The position numbers and the translations under genes are program-made. This document shows, in pieces, positions 1-10,409 of a stretch of DNA of 64,000 nt (within the stretch, counting starts at the first letter, position 1; each line of letters opens with the position of its first letter). Origin of the DNA: Datnioides undecimradiatus (taxonomy: Eukaryota; Chordata; Actinopteri; Lobotiformes; Datnioididae); NCBI GenBank assembly GCA_008933995.1, contig WARS01000016.1:15097386-15161385 (forward strand), read 5' to 3'. Under the pieces are notes generated by a model. It had not been told where the DNA came from. It saw nothing but the letters and a program-made list of their open reading frames with translations, and ran no database searches.

Positions 1-624
1 ATGTGTCCTCAATGGGTTGATCATCTATAGATAGAAAAGCTGGAATATTTAATATAAATATAGATCATGTTGCTGACAGCTAAAAACTTCTCTTTCAGTG
101 AGGTTTTCTCTGTGTTTTTAAGTGTTTTGAAAGGGGCTTAAACCCAAAACCATCTGATTTCAGGGAACAACAGGTCTGGTTTGTCTAAGCCAATTTAATG
201 GGCAAATATTTGGTTTTCTCAGATAATGGATGGTTAAGATGCTCTGTTGGTCACTGAACCTACAGGAGAATTGGTGAACCTAGAAAAGCATCAGCTAGAT
301 ATAGAAAATAAGTCAAAGGCGCTAGTGAATGCTCCATAGCCTTGAGAAAATGTTTCAAATGGGAAGAAATGTAATCCAACCAAATTAAAAACCAGCAGTA
401 GTGTGTGTGAGTAATAGATCCAGGTTAGATGCATTCTTAAAAACATTTTGAAAATAAGCACAAAATATCAGAAATACAGTATGAGCTGAAATGAAAAAAC
501 ACTCAAACAAAGCAGTCATGAACATATATATGTGGAGAAGCTCTACTGGAAAACAGAGCACGTTCAAGTAATTAATAATCGCTTTAGATAAGCTAAAAGT
601 GTGTAATGCGCTATTATTCCACAC
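1..624. other. Upstream flank, no gene seen
   Basis: AT-rich sequence at the left edge, upstream of the kinase gene. The only open frame is a short minus-strand one (385-624) rich in Phe, Leu and Cys, with no recognisable domain. It looks like a chance frame. I see no transposon ends, RNA gene or microsatellite here. Confidence 0.6.
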
Positions 625-760
625 GATGACGCCCCTATCCCAAATGCCTGCAGTGGGACTGGGCGCCTCCTCCCTCCACAGCGGTCCTGTTGCGTGATAT
701 CAGTCGGAGTGAAAAGGAGGAAGCGGAGCGGAGCCACTGTCAAGTTGCACAGAGATACAC
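625..760. promoter_or_regulatory. GC/CpG-rich block, possible upstream promoter
   Basis: A compact block with about ten CpG dinucleotides stands out from its AT-rich surroundings. It contains a GC-box-like GGGCG near 660 and a purine-rich stretch near 710-735 with GGAAGCGG and GGAGCGGAG. It lies about 1.2 kb upstream of the start codon. A distal promoter, an alternative untranslated first exon or an enhancer would all fit; no TATA box or transcript evidence is visible. The assignment rests only on base composition and position. Confidence 0.3.
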
Positions 761-1500
761 AGACCGAGAGCAGGATGCTTATTTTAAAAATAAAATAAAA
801 ATATACATGCCTAGTTGTGCTGCAGCTGAAAGCGTTTAAACATCAGACACAAGTGGTCAGGGGTTATGATTGACTAACAAAATTCCACATGTTCGATATA
901 CAACAAAATATTTCACAGATACCTGAAGGTTTCAAGTTCAAATGCTCAAAAAAGATGAAAGTCCAGATCTAATCTGATCTACTACAATACTCTGTGTTTT
1001 ACATTTGAAGACTGAATCCACAGACAGGATTCATGGTTTTCCTCTGATTGTTAGAGGGTGTCGCTTTCATGTATTGTTTGAGAACAAGGGCATCGTGAAC
1101 CCCTTTGTGGCTGTAACTGAGATTAAAGGCTGCACAGGCTGCTACAGGGCTGAACTTCAACGGCTGTTTGTTTGACGATTTTTAAATTATACCCCAGTTT
1201 TACACTCAGTTGCTAGTTTATTATTAGACACATCTGGATAAAACTAATGCAATCCAAATACACTGCGACCCTACCTATATAAGTATATAAATATGTCATA
1301 ATATTCAACAAAAAAACAAACATAACTGTCACAAAGGTAGGATCTATTGCAGATGTGTTTAATTCAGTTGCTTTAAGCTAAGCATAGTCAATCTCATAAT
1401 TTGAGTGCAGTTTACATCTGCGCTTCATGTTCAGCCTTTATGTGCATGTATTTGCAGGTTGAGACTAAAGCATGCATTAAAAGGGTTGATAATATGACTG
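761..1500. other. Upstream non-coding DNA
   Basis: AT-rich sequence between the GC-rich block and the proximal promoter. It starts with an A/T-only stretch near 780-805. I see no open frame, RNA gene or transposon end in it. Confidence 0.6.
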
Positions 1501-1672
1501 AGAGACTTTACTTTTGAGGAGTAATTAACTTGATGTTAAAAGTTGATATTAGTTTTAAAACTTTAAAACGGGAAAGTTTTAAAACTTCAAAACTACCATC
1601 ATACTGAGCAGCCTGCATCAGGCATGGCTGTGGGCAATTAGCAGGATTATACAACAAAAGAGACTTTACTTT
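1501..1672. repeat. 144-bp segment between 14-bp direct repeats, with a hairpin
   Basis: The 14-mer AGAGACTTTACTTT occurs at 1501-1514 and again, identical, at 1659-1672. Between the copies is a perfect inverted repeat: arms AGTTTTAAAACTTT at 1551-1564 and its complement at 1573-1586, separated by 8 nt. Direct repeats of this length can be target-site duplications of a small inserted element, and the segment ends in the A-rich ACAACAAA. A chance duplication is also possible. No tRNA-like promoter boxes are visible. Confidence 0.4.
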
Positions 1673-1779
1673 GAAGGCGGGGACCGGATCTGGCACATAT
1701 ACACTGTAGCCAGCTTGACAGCGCGCACAGCTGTTAGTGGAGCAGCCCAGTGGCATCGACAGGCAGGGAAAGCCCTCAG

Positions 1780-1926
1780 ACAGTAAGTACAGTGTCTCCG
1801 GTGAAGACCGCTGCTCCGCTCTCCGCTGGCTCTACAACGAGGGGCTGCGCCGCTTAAACGGACTGGAAAAACACGTCAACACAGGCCAGACTGAGCTGTA
1901 ACACTGATTTGTTTTTTAAGGGGGAC
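1780..1926 (+). promoter_or_regulatory. prkca: CpG-rich proximal promoter / 5' untranslated region of prkca
   Basis: CpG density rises sharply from about 1795 and stays high through exon 1, the pattern of a CpG-rich vertebrate promoter running into the first exon. There is no clear TATA box and no ATG between about 1640 and the start codon, so no upstream open frame would compete for initiation. An in-frame TAA at 1855-1857 closes the reading frame upstream. The transcription start cannot be placed from sequence alone; somewhere in or just before this interval is the simplest reading. Confidence 0.5.
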
Positions 1927-2093
1927 ATGGCTGATGTAAGTTTAAACGAGTCGTCCACCGCGGACGTAGCGAACAGGTTCGCTCGCAAAGGTGCTCTGAG
2001 GCAAAAAAACGTCCACGAAGTGAAGAACCATAAATTCATAGCCCGGTTCTTCAAGCAGCCGACTTTCTGCAGCCACTGCACCGACTTCATCTG
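1927..2093 (+). CDS. prkca: Protein kinase C alpha, coding exon 1 (residues 1-55)
   Basis: Encodes the N-terminus of a conventional, Ca2+- and diacylglycerol-activated Ser/Thr kinase that moves from cytosol to plasma membrane. Residues 1-16 are a variable leader beginning MADV. Residues 17-29 ([13 protein letters not shown]) are the pseudosubstrate, with Ala23 where a substrate would have Ser/Thr; in the family this segment blocks the active site until lipid binds. C1A begins at His35, with zinc ligands His35, Cys48 and Cys51. The start ATG at 1927 has a good context (G at -3, G at +4) and is the first in-frame ATG after TAA at 1855. The exon ends at CTG|GTAAGC, splitting Trp56 after two bases. 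ADVANRF before the pseudosubstrate and KGPDTD in exon 3 point to alpha rather than beta. Asn34 resembles beta (human alpha has Asp, from memory). The leader is two residues shorter than in human. Confidence 0.95.
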
Positions 2094-3616
2094 GTAAGCT
2101 TTCCTGCTCCCACCTCCACCCCCCATGACTGCTGCCTGTTGCATATTGGATAACTTCAGTCGGCTACACTCTGCTACTCATGTCAGCACAACTTCAGACT
2201 AAGTTTCCCGTCTTGATCCTGAAATCTTCACACTTGCCAAAACGTTTTTACAAGTGAAATGACGTGTGTAAAAGTGGACAGCTTTCTCCTCCTAATACCG
2301 TTTCGCTCCCCGTTTGTCGAGGTTTAGTCCAAGCTGTCCCATATGGGAGGAGTTTGGCTTTTTATGATAATAGTAAAAGCTTTGAAATGATAACTGTTTG
2401 CAGGGGAGTGACTAAAGCTTGGATTTAAGATTGGGATTTTATATTCATGCTTTAATCCAAAGTGAAAAACGGTGAAATTAAAGCAATCATTGTCATGTTT
2501 GCAGGACTAAATGGCTCCAGGAAATCCCAAGAGTCTTGTTTGAGAATAACTTCACTGCTAAATAAACACGCATTAACACGCTTCTACCAGGGAAGGGTTG
2601 TAACTGCTCCTGCTGTTAATGTTCACATTTCTTTCTGTCTTCTCTCGATTAACACATTGTTACTGTTGCTGGTACTGGACCATAAAGTCTTTGGATGAGT
2701 AATATGCCCCCCTTCCTGGCACGTCATTGAGCTGTTAAAGCCTCCCATCTATTGGTTGTTACTGTGGAGAACAACTCAAGTATTTATTTCCAAAAAAAAC
2801 AAAAACGTAGCTGCACACTTGCCAGATTATTCAGGGAAATTCTGCAGTTTACTGGCACTGTCGGGCCATATGGAAAAGTGCTTCACCTACATGACGGCTC
2901 TAAACACAGTATGCACAGTGTTCAGCTGAAACACACTTGAAGTGGGCAGAAGTACTGAGTGTTTCTGTGACTTTCATTTGTGGCTCAAGGGGAGAAAGTA
3001 TGACAAAATCACCTCAATTTAGTTTTTATGTTTTGTAATTGTGCCGTTGGTTTAGTGAGATATCGGCTTAGTTTTGTCTCTGTGAGAGGAGTAAACTTGC
3101 AAACAGATTGGTAGAATTGCACCCACGTTTACAGTCCTTTACTGCTGCAGGTGGGAGTGTGATCTGCAGGCAAGGCCCTTTATTGCTTCTGCCCCTAACA
3201 TTTTTACAACATGACCTGTGCCCTACCAAACACTCCTCCTTAGAAAAGCACAGGTAGCATGAGACTAAAGGCCACAACTTGTTTCTCCGCTTTAGGTATT
3301 AAAGAATGGAGCCTTTTTGTGCAAATTCAAATTGGGATCTGTCATAAGGTTGTGCTTTACCTCACAATTTTAGTTTCAGTTGTTGTTTTACATTTTTCGC
3401 TGCAGGTTGTGCAATAGAAACAAATAATCCCCTTCATTTAAGTTAACTCTTTACCATGCACATTAACAAATATACAAAAAACACAAGAAAATCAAATGAA
3501 TATACACAGTATTTGTAAGCAAAGTATATTTTAATTTGTATATACTGAAAATTGTCAGTTTGGAAAAATGTTGACATAACAGTGTGGATAAAATCAAATC
3601 AATCATTTGACGACCA

Positions 3617-3895
3617 TATGTGGCCAAAAGTAGGTGGACACTGAAGGTTTACATCCATATGTGATTGCTAGTTACCTTATCCGAAAGCCATAAGTGCCAA
3701 TCTGCTGCTAACCATCATTCCTCTTTAAAGGCTTTCTATAAGAGTTTGGAACCTGGCTCCAGGGATTCACTCCCATTCAGGCACAAATACATTACAGTGA
3801 GATAGACACTGATGTGTGCTGATAAGACCTCGCTTACAGTCTGCGTCTCAATTCATCCCAAGGGTGTTGGATGAGTTTGAGGTCAGATCTCTTAG
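3617..3895 (-). mobile_element. Truncated Tc1/mariner-type transposon remnant
   Basis: The left end contains GGCCAAAAGTAGGTGGACA (3622-3640), which resembles the terminal inverted repeat of a Tc1-like family abundant in fish. On the minus strand the adjoining sequence reads as the end of a Tc1 transposase: a frame ending at 3834 finishes DLKLIQHPWDELRRRL, matching the family's DLNPIEHLWDEL-type block. In that block the family's Glu is the last residue of the catalytic DDE triad; here it is Gln. Downstream the frame holds further stops, though pieces of the family's tail remain (RSYQHTSVS, then a block like IPAARFQNLVESLPRR). Homology stops near 3895, so most of the transposase and the other terminal repeat are gone. 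This is a long-dead fragment, about 200 bp upstream of exon 2. Confidence 0.85.
3834..3893 (-). pseudogene. Tc1-like transposase C-terminal fragment, inactive
   Basis: Minus-strand fragment carrying the transposase block around the third catalytic acidic residue. What is seen is DLKLIQHPWDEL followed by RRRL and a stop. Family knowledge says Tc1/mariner transposases need two Asp and one Glu in an RNase H-like fold; only the last block is present and its Glu reads as Gln. The rest of the open frame to the right (up to 4064) has no transposase similarity that I can see and runs opposite exon 2 flanking sequence, so it is not part of the fragment. Confidence 0.8.
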
Positions 3896-4095
3896 TATAT
3901 ATTTTATTATTTTGGCTAGGGAAGATAACAAAAAATGCTTGCAGTGAACTATGAACATTTGAAGCTCTGATGCACGTTACGCAACCTGTCATTTGCATGA
4001 TGAATGTGTGTATGTGTTTGAATGGAGTTACCTTGTATGTCTGAGTAGGAAAGAGCTTCAACAACTATTTAATTCATAATTCTCTGTTTTCACAG

Positions 4096-4127
4096 GGGGT
4101 TTGGAAAACAAGGATTCCAGTGCCAAG
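4096..4127 (+). CDS. prkca: Protein kinase C alpha, coding exon 2 (residues 56-67, 32 nt)
   Basis: A very short exon, recognised because it continues C1A exactly. Its first base completes Trp56, then it reads GFGKQGFQCQ (residues 57-66), and its last base opens the Val67 codon. Cys65 is the fourth C1A zinc ligand after His35, Cys48 and Cys51, and it follows Cys51 with the required 13-residue spacing. The GFGKQG segment belongs to the part of C1 that lines the diacylglycerol/phorbol-ester groove. Flanking sites are TTTTCACAG before and GTAAAA after; the donor is weaker than those of exons 1 and 3. Skipping a 32-nt exon would shift the frame, so it must be included in functional mRNA. It is separated from exon 3 by 47.6 kb. 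Confidence 0.94.
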
Positions 4128-7100
4128 GTAAAAACACAACTAACTGACTTCTGACTCATTCAGATGTTATGAGACCTGTGTTTGTTTGTTTGTGTGTCTG
4201 TTTTGTGTGTGTTTCTGTGTGAGACACGTTCGGTATGTTAAACAGGAGCTTTATAAATTTCTTTATTTCCCTGGCTGCTGTCGCTCATACAAACACACCA
4301 ACCAACTGTCACATTTAGGGCTGAGCCATTTTTCTCACTTGTCTGATGCTCTTTGAGACACCAGCTCCATTTCATTTGTGCAGCAGACATGACAAGAGGA
4401 TGTGTGATGGGCTGTGTGAATGACTGAGTAGTCTGATCTGTCTCTTGTTATTTCTGCTAACTGTTGTCTTATGACAAGAATCACAGATTAATAATGAGCA
4501 TACCGTGACACAATTATGAATAAACTGGCCATCCCAGTCTTTAGGGCATATTCCTCACACTCTATGGGCCCAAAAATGTTGTTCATAACCTTCATTTTCA
4601 TGCGCCAACACTATTTCCATCCCCCTCATCATTTGTTTGCTGTTTTGCAAGCATGGCATTATTTGTTTACCCCTAGTCAGTGTAGCATTATTGTGGTCAT
4701 AATGTGTCTAAATCATGTGGCCTGAAGGAAATTAGTTGAGCTAGTGTTTGATGGCAGCATAGTGCCAGTGGAGGGAGAGTTACTGCAGATTTTTGTATTC
4801 TGGTATGATGAGTTAATGCCTTTTATATCTATGACACTACAAGCGGTTCTCTTGAGCTTGTTGGCATGGTGCTGAATAGATTTAAATGCTAATTATCACA
4901 GTGATCATTGGAATTTGATGTTGCATTTAACTGCTTGCTAGCAGTAAAGTGATTCCCAATAAATCAAGCTTTTCAAGCTTTTGCTCTGCAAAAACAGGCC
5001 TGTTGGTCAAGAACAGGTTGGACAAAAGGGACCAATGGAAGTGTGTTGTTTTTAACTGTATGAGCTGAAAACAAAAGAATAAAAGCTGAAACTATTTTTG
5101 AGAGTAAAAGGAAGATAGAGAGAAATACAGAAGAGGTACAAGCCACTTAAATGGACAGATCTTGGTGCCTGAATCCTCAACATTACTGAAAGTGGATTTC
5201 CCATCAACTGTCATTCTGAGCTTCAGCATGCCTTCAACTCTCAGAATTCCTCATCTAATGTGGAAACATTTGGACTTGCCAAAGTCTGACTCTGACGCTG
5301 GATGCCCAGGTAGCAGTGTGGAATATGTTAAACCAATGTTTCTCTTGAATATAGTTTTACGTAGATGTATTCTTCTTCATTGTTTGCTGTCACGGCCATT
5401 TGGTTTTCATTTTAAGCTTAGTTTTTTTTCCCCTGTATTCAGCCACAATGAGGCATAATTATTTTTAGAGACACCTGAACTCAGAAGAGCAGTAAATAAA
5501 GTTATGCATATATAAAATGATAAAATATGTAAGAAACTATAAGATATATAAAACATTGTGAATTTAAAATGCATTACAAACATTTCTAGTTACGTCCATG
5601 CCCTGTCATTTACATTCTTGACACAAGGAAGTTAAATTGGTGCCTCTGCATACTTGATGCAAGGATAGCTATTGTTTACCCCTCGCATGTGAAAAGTGTC
5701 AAATATGTCCCCAATCTTTATACAGAAGAATCGCTGTTGATAGGTTTCCTCTTACTGAGCTATTCAGTAGAACAGAACAACTCACTCTCTCTGCTGGAGA
5801 CTTAAAGATAAACACTTCGCCATGCGAGGCGTTTGATCTCGATGATTCAGAGGCTCTTCCCTTGCGAGTGTTAGAGAGAGTGAGACATACAGAGGTCTTC
5901 ATTGAATCATTACTCATCATACCAATACATTTAGATGGTTCATAGTGTCTTGTGTGTCCACATATAGGAACATATTGTCTCATGTCTGCATGTTAATGTG
6001 TCTTTCCCCAACGGGCGTGACTGCCAACGACCCGTCACCCACTCGTCTAAGTGATTTGCTCTCACAGAGGTGAGATGCTGTCTGCTCTCAGGCTTCATGT
6101 ATTTGCTCCTACTCTGGTGAAACCAGGCTCAGTAATGAGTCAGTCCAAGGTGTCGGGAGCGTTGACAGTCTAACATGTTTTTGCATAACCTGCCATTATC
6201 GTCAGCGTGTCCGCCAACCCCCTCCTCTGCTTTCTGCTTTCACAGCAAGTTGTCATTGTCAGTACCACATTGTTACCGACACTGCTTTTGATACAGAAGA
6301 TGATAAATTGATTGATTAGGAGGATGAAAGAGGGTTATAATACTCAGAGGATTTTTACACCTGCGTCAAAACACTGAAAACATCCAGACAGCAGATTGGA
6401 TTGGCTGTACTGCTCGGCAGCTGACCACAGCTTTACCTTCCAAAGTAAATCTGTGCCTGGGTTTCTTAAATAAATAATGTGTGCCATATCAAGATGAAGG
6501 TGGTTGGTTACACTGCTGCTATTCAGAAAGAGAAAGGTCCCCTCTTTATAATATCTGTTTAGTCATCAATTATTAAACTTAAGATTCTTTAAAATGAGGG
6601 TCAAGTCCTCCAGCAGAGACAGCGAGCCTTTCAGTGCCTACTTGAAAATGAGGATGAGGTGATAAACTGGAGAGTGGCATTTCTGTAACAAGAGTGACAT
6701 TTAATTTTCAGCCCTGCAAATGTCCCTTTTCTAAGAATAGGGTGGGCTGCATAATACTACATCTCATGTGTAGTTTATAATGTTTGTGAGCTTAAAATTG
6801 TGTAGTGTGACAGGTTTATCTGAATTAAAACTATGTGCCGTGTACATTGTTTACATGACTCTTTTAATTTATTTCTAAAAACAGCAAAATTTCACTGTTT
6901 TCAGTTTCTGATAGATGAGATAGTTTTCTTTGTTGTTTATTAAAGTAAATATAATATCTTTGGAATATGTCAATCCAGAAATATAAAGGTTAGAAATTAA
7001 TTGATGGAATTAAAAAAAAATTCTTGTGAGTTGCAGGAACTACCCTATGGAACTGGATCTTATTATGTTGAATGGAAATTTACTTAGCTGCTGGTGGAAA

Positions 7101-10100
7101 AAAGGAAAAACATTAAATAATTCCCCGTACAACCCTTGTGATGAAATGTTAGAACAAAGTGTTGAGGAGAGTTAATGTTGTGGAAACAGATGAGCCTATC
7201 AGTAAACACCTTTCTAGACGGTATCTACATTGGAACAATCTGTCTGTTGTCAGCTGAATACTTTTACTGCGGAGTCTTATTACAAGGCCCTGGCCTGCTG
7301 CCATTGCACAGCAGGGGATCTCAAATCACCATTTAGTTGACATTGTAATACATCTGGGCAATTTGTACCCATGTCACTCAGCAGATTTACCAATCGGGTC
7401 TTGTTGAGGTAACAATGTAGGTTAAGGGTTAGGGTTTCTCATTTGGTTTTCAAACCCTGAAGCTATGATTTGCCAAGGGTTAAGCTGGCCATGTAATCTT
7501 GCTCCTTCACCTCTCTCACATTAATTCAGTCAAATATATTCATAGTGAACCACAGTCCACTGCTGGGACACCCATTGCTGCCCTCCTTAAGTGTTTGAGG
7601 GTCAAGTGCCTTCTTCAAGGACACCTGTATTGACACTTCTTGGAGGAGTGGAATAATTATTCTTTGCTCCAGATTGTTTCACTGGTGCCAGGATTTCTGC
7701 CACAAAGTGATTTTCCTAACAGCATTTAGATGGTATCATGAGCCTGCTGAAAGGTGAAAGATGAAAACAAGAGGCGAGCACACAGTCCCACACTTGTTAT
7801 TGTATTACAGATTTTTATTAGTAACAAGCATTTTAGTCCAATCTAACTCTGCTCATACTCAGATATGACAGATATGAAGCAGGAAACTGTTTAGACTGAT
7901 TTAGCTCACAAATTGATGTAATTTCTTAGTAAAAAGGCCATGAGTGAAAATAATCCCATTATCTGCTGTTTTGTACTGACTTTAATTAAAGAGTGTCTGG
8001 GGACATATTTTAACAAAGTCTAATAAGGTGATCTGAAAGGACTAAGGAATACAAGAAAGACGAAATCAAAACCAGAAGGCTTTACGAAATGTTGTTCGTC
8101 TTGTTTTTCCACCAGTGGTAACTGTACAAGTCTCTGTTTCAGCTCCATACATCAGATCAACACAGATCATTTCTGACGCAGTTAATAAATTTGTGCTCGC
8201 TCAATAGTTTCTTGAAGATTGGACATTCATTGGCAGACTGGAGACAACTGAATTCCACCCGAGGCTTTCCAGTGTTCCCCCTTACACATGAGGAGGAGAA
8301 GCTAATGAGTTTTGCTCCTTTGCCTCCAGAAGAAAACTTGATATCCAGCCATACAAGTGAGGGCATACACAGACCAAGGGTAATGAATGTTTGACCCCTG
8401 TTTTAGCCTGCATGTACAAGCATTTGGACCTTTTTAAACTTGTTTTATTTTATAATTGACTGTAATTCTATAACGAGAATCAAAAAATAACAGCAGCCTT
8501 GCTACAGAAACCAAACACTACAGTATCAAGTAGGCAGCATGCATTGGTGATCACCTTAACTAAACCAGCTTTGTTAGTGGTCTTGTTTGATGTGTTAAAC
8601 CAAATCTTGACAGCGTCAGACAAATAATAATGACTGACTCCGAACGTTGTCGTCTGCCCAAACCCATCAGTGCACAGGGCTTTTGTTTACCTTGTGTTGT
8701 TCAGTGTTTGGAGAGTACTCAAAATATCCTTTTGCACATCCGCCACAGTGTCATTTCAATAACGTCTCTGTTGACAATCCACGGAAAGGTAAACTCCCAA
8801 TGTCCACGGTGGTGTGGTGCTTGTGCATACGTTCCACTATTACTTGTTGTTGTTTTATCTTCCCATTTTAAACTTGATCAAACAGCACATGGTTTCTGGC
8901 TGATGTACTCTCTGCTTCACTTGAGTGCTACATCCTGAAGCTACATTAGAAGTCTGGTTGTGACACTCAAGTCTCTACATCATGTTGGCCAAAAAGACAA
9001 GGCAGATCATGTATATGTAGCTCATTTGAGTATTGACTTGGATTCATTATATACTCATTATATACTAATTGTCAAATGTGGTCTTGAAAATATAGATATC
9101 ACCACCCAACAAGCAGGCGTGCTGACGGAGCTACATTCCTGTTGTGTAGCAGAATCATATGGTGATACATTGGTTCATGCTCTTATTTCTTCAGCAGGTT
9201 ACACAGCCTATAATAAACTCCATCTTTTCATGAGACACGTGAGAGCAGCAAATGATAATTTCACTAATAGAGGGCATTTTTTGTTTGTTTGTGCTTGTTG
9301 TTTATATGATTTGCATTTCTGTTAAAACCATCACTTATGGATGGGTTGTTTATTTTAATGTGTTTAAGCTGGTTTGCTTATTGATTGTTTCTTTGATGTT
9401 TTTGTTCATGCCCACCATCATGATGAAGGAATGTTGGAAAGCATACTCATGACTTAGTTTAGTTAGTGTTATAAGTGTATAAGTGTTTTCCTTTTCTAAA
9501 AGCCTTAAAAGTATTTTTATTATATTATTTGCCCCCCAATAAAAACTCTGAGAAGCAACGAGTTGTGGCAGAGACGTAAAAGTCCTGTTGACTGTGGTCC
9601 TACATCTGTTGTTTTATCTCTGCTACCTTTATGGCCATGCCTTTGTGTGAGTGTCTTCCTCTTTGGTCTTCTCAAAGCGGCGCTATACTTAGAACAAGAT
9701 GCATTTCCAACAGCTTTGATGGTAACAGCTGAATTTTGTTTCTCTCCTTCTTTTCTCTTCTTCTGTCTTTTATTTATTTTCTTGTTTCTCATTTTGTCCT
9801 CTGTCATTTCTTGGGCTCATAGCCAGAAAACCGCCTGCTACAGTGTCCTCTGCCCTGGGTAGCTCCAATACCGCTGCTTTGTTTTACACAAGCACACACA
9901 GACTCCCACATTGTGTCTAATTCCTCCTTCTCACATAGTTAACATTGCATGGCCATGCTCTCAGGGTTAAGATGTTCCAAGTGTTTGTTCCTTTATACAG
10001 TTTTGGCCCAGAGTGAGATGGACATCAAGATACAAGATGTGGAGACCTCTCAAACAGAGCAAAGCTGAGGCATCATGGTGTGTGAGAGTGTGTGTGCATA

Positions 10101-10383
10101 TGTGTGTGTTTATGAGACAGAGAGGAAGGGGGCACAGTTCAACATAGGCTATATTTAGAGCTGCTCCTCATCCCCTGAAGAGACATTCTGCTTTGCCTAT
10201 AGTTGCTTCTGTTTATAGGAGGACACTTGTTCTGTCTTCTGGTCACTGTGTGATTACATAAGGGCTTTGTCAAGGGACACACGTTAGTCAAGTTCTGCAG
10301 ATGTTATTGAATTACTGACTTGACCAGCGATGTATGTTCAATTATGTATCTCATTTCAGCTAGTTTTCCTTTTTTCCCCCTTT

Positions 10384-10409
10384 TTTATGATTTTTAACAA
10401 AATCATAAA
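10384..10409. repeat. Perfect inverted repeat, 11-bp arms
   Basis: Arm TTTATGATTTT (10384-10394), spacer TAAC, then the exact complement AAAATCATAAA (10399-10409). AT-rich, so chance is a fair explanation taken alone. It resembles the other short-spacer palindromes in the same intron. Confidence 0.8.

Larger units (their letters stand above)
2094..4095 (+). other. prkca: prkca intron 1
   Basis: A 2,002-nt intron with GTAAGC donor at 2094 and a TTTTCACAG acceptor ending at 4095. It interrupts the Trp56 codon after its second base. From 2094 to about 3615 I see only AT-rich unique-looking sequence with no credible coding. The part from about 3617 to 3895 is a decayed Tc1-like transposon end, annotated separately. 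The remaining ~200 nt before exon 2 shows no other feature. Confidence 0.93.

Noticed and set aside
1779..1790. Donor-like ACA|GTAAGT in the 5' untranslated region
   Set aside because: No matching acceptor is evident between it and the start codon, and an unspliced leader explains the data.
1909..1926. Start of the exon 1 frame at an upstream TTG
   Set aside because: The ATG at 1927 has a good context and matches the conserved MADV start of the family; a TTG start is not expected in a vertebrate gene.
7421..7436. TTAAGGGTTAGGGTTT resembles telomere repeat
   Set aside because: Only about two units, degenerate and isolated; chance is sufficient.
8960..9325. 121-codon plus-strand frame
   Set aside because: Starts without good context and has no family signature.
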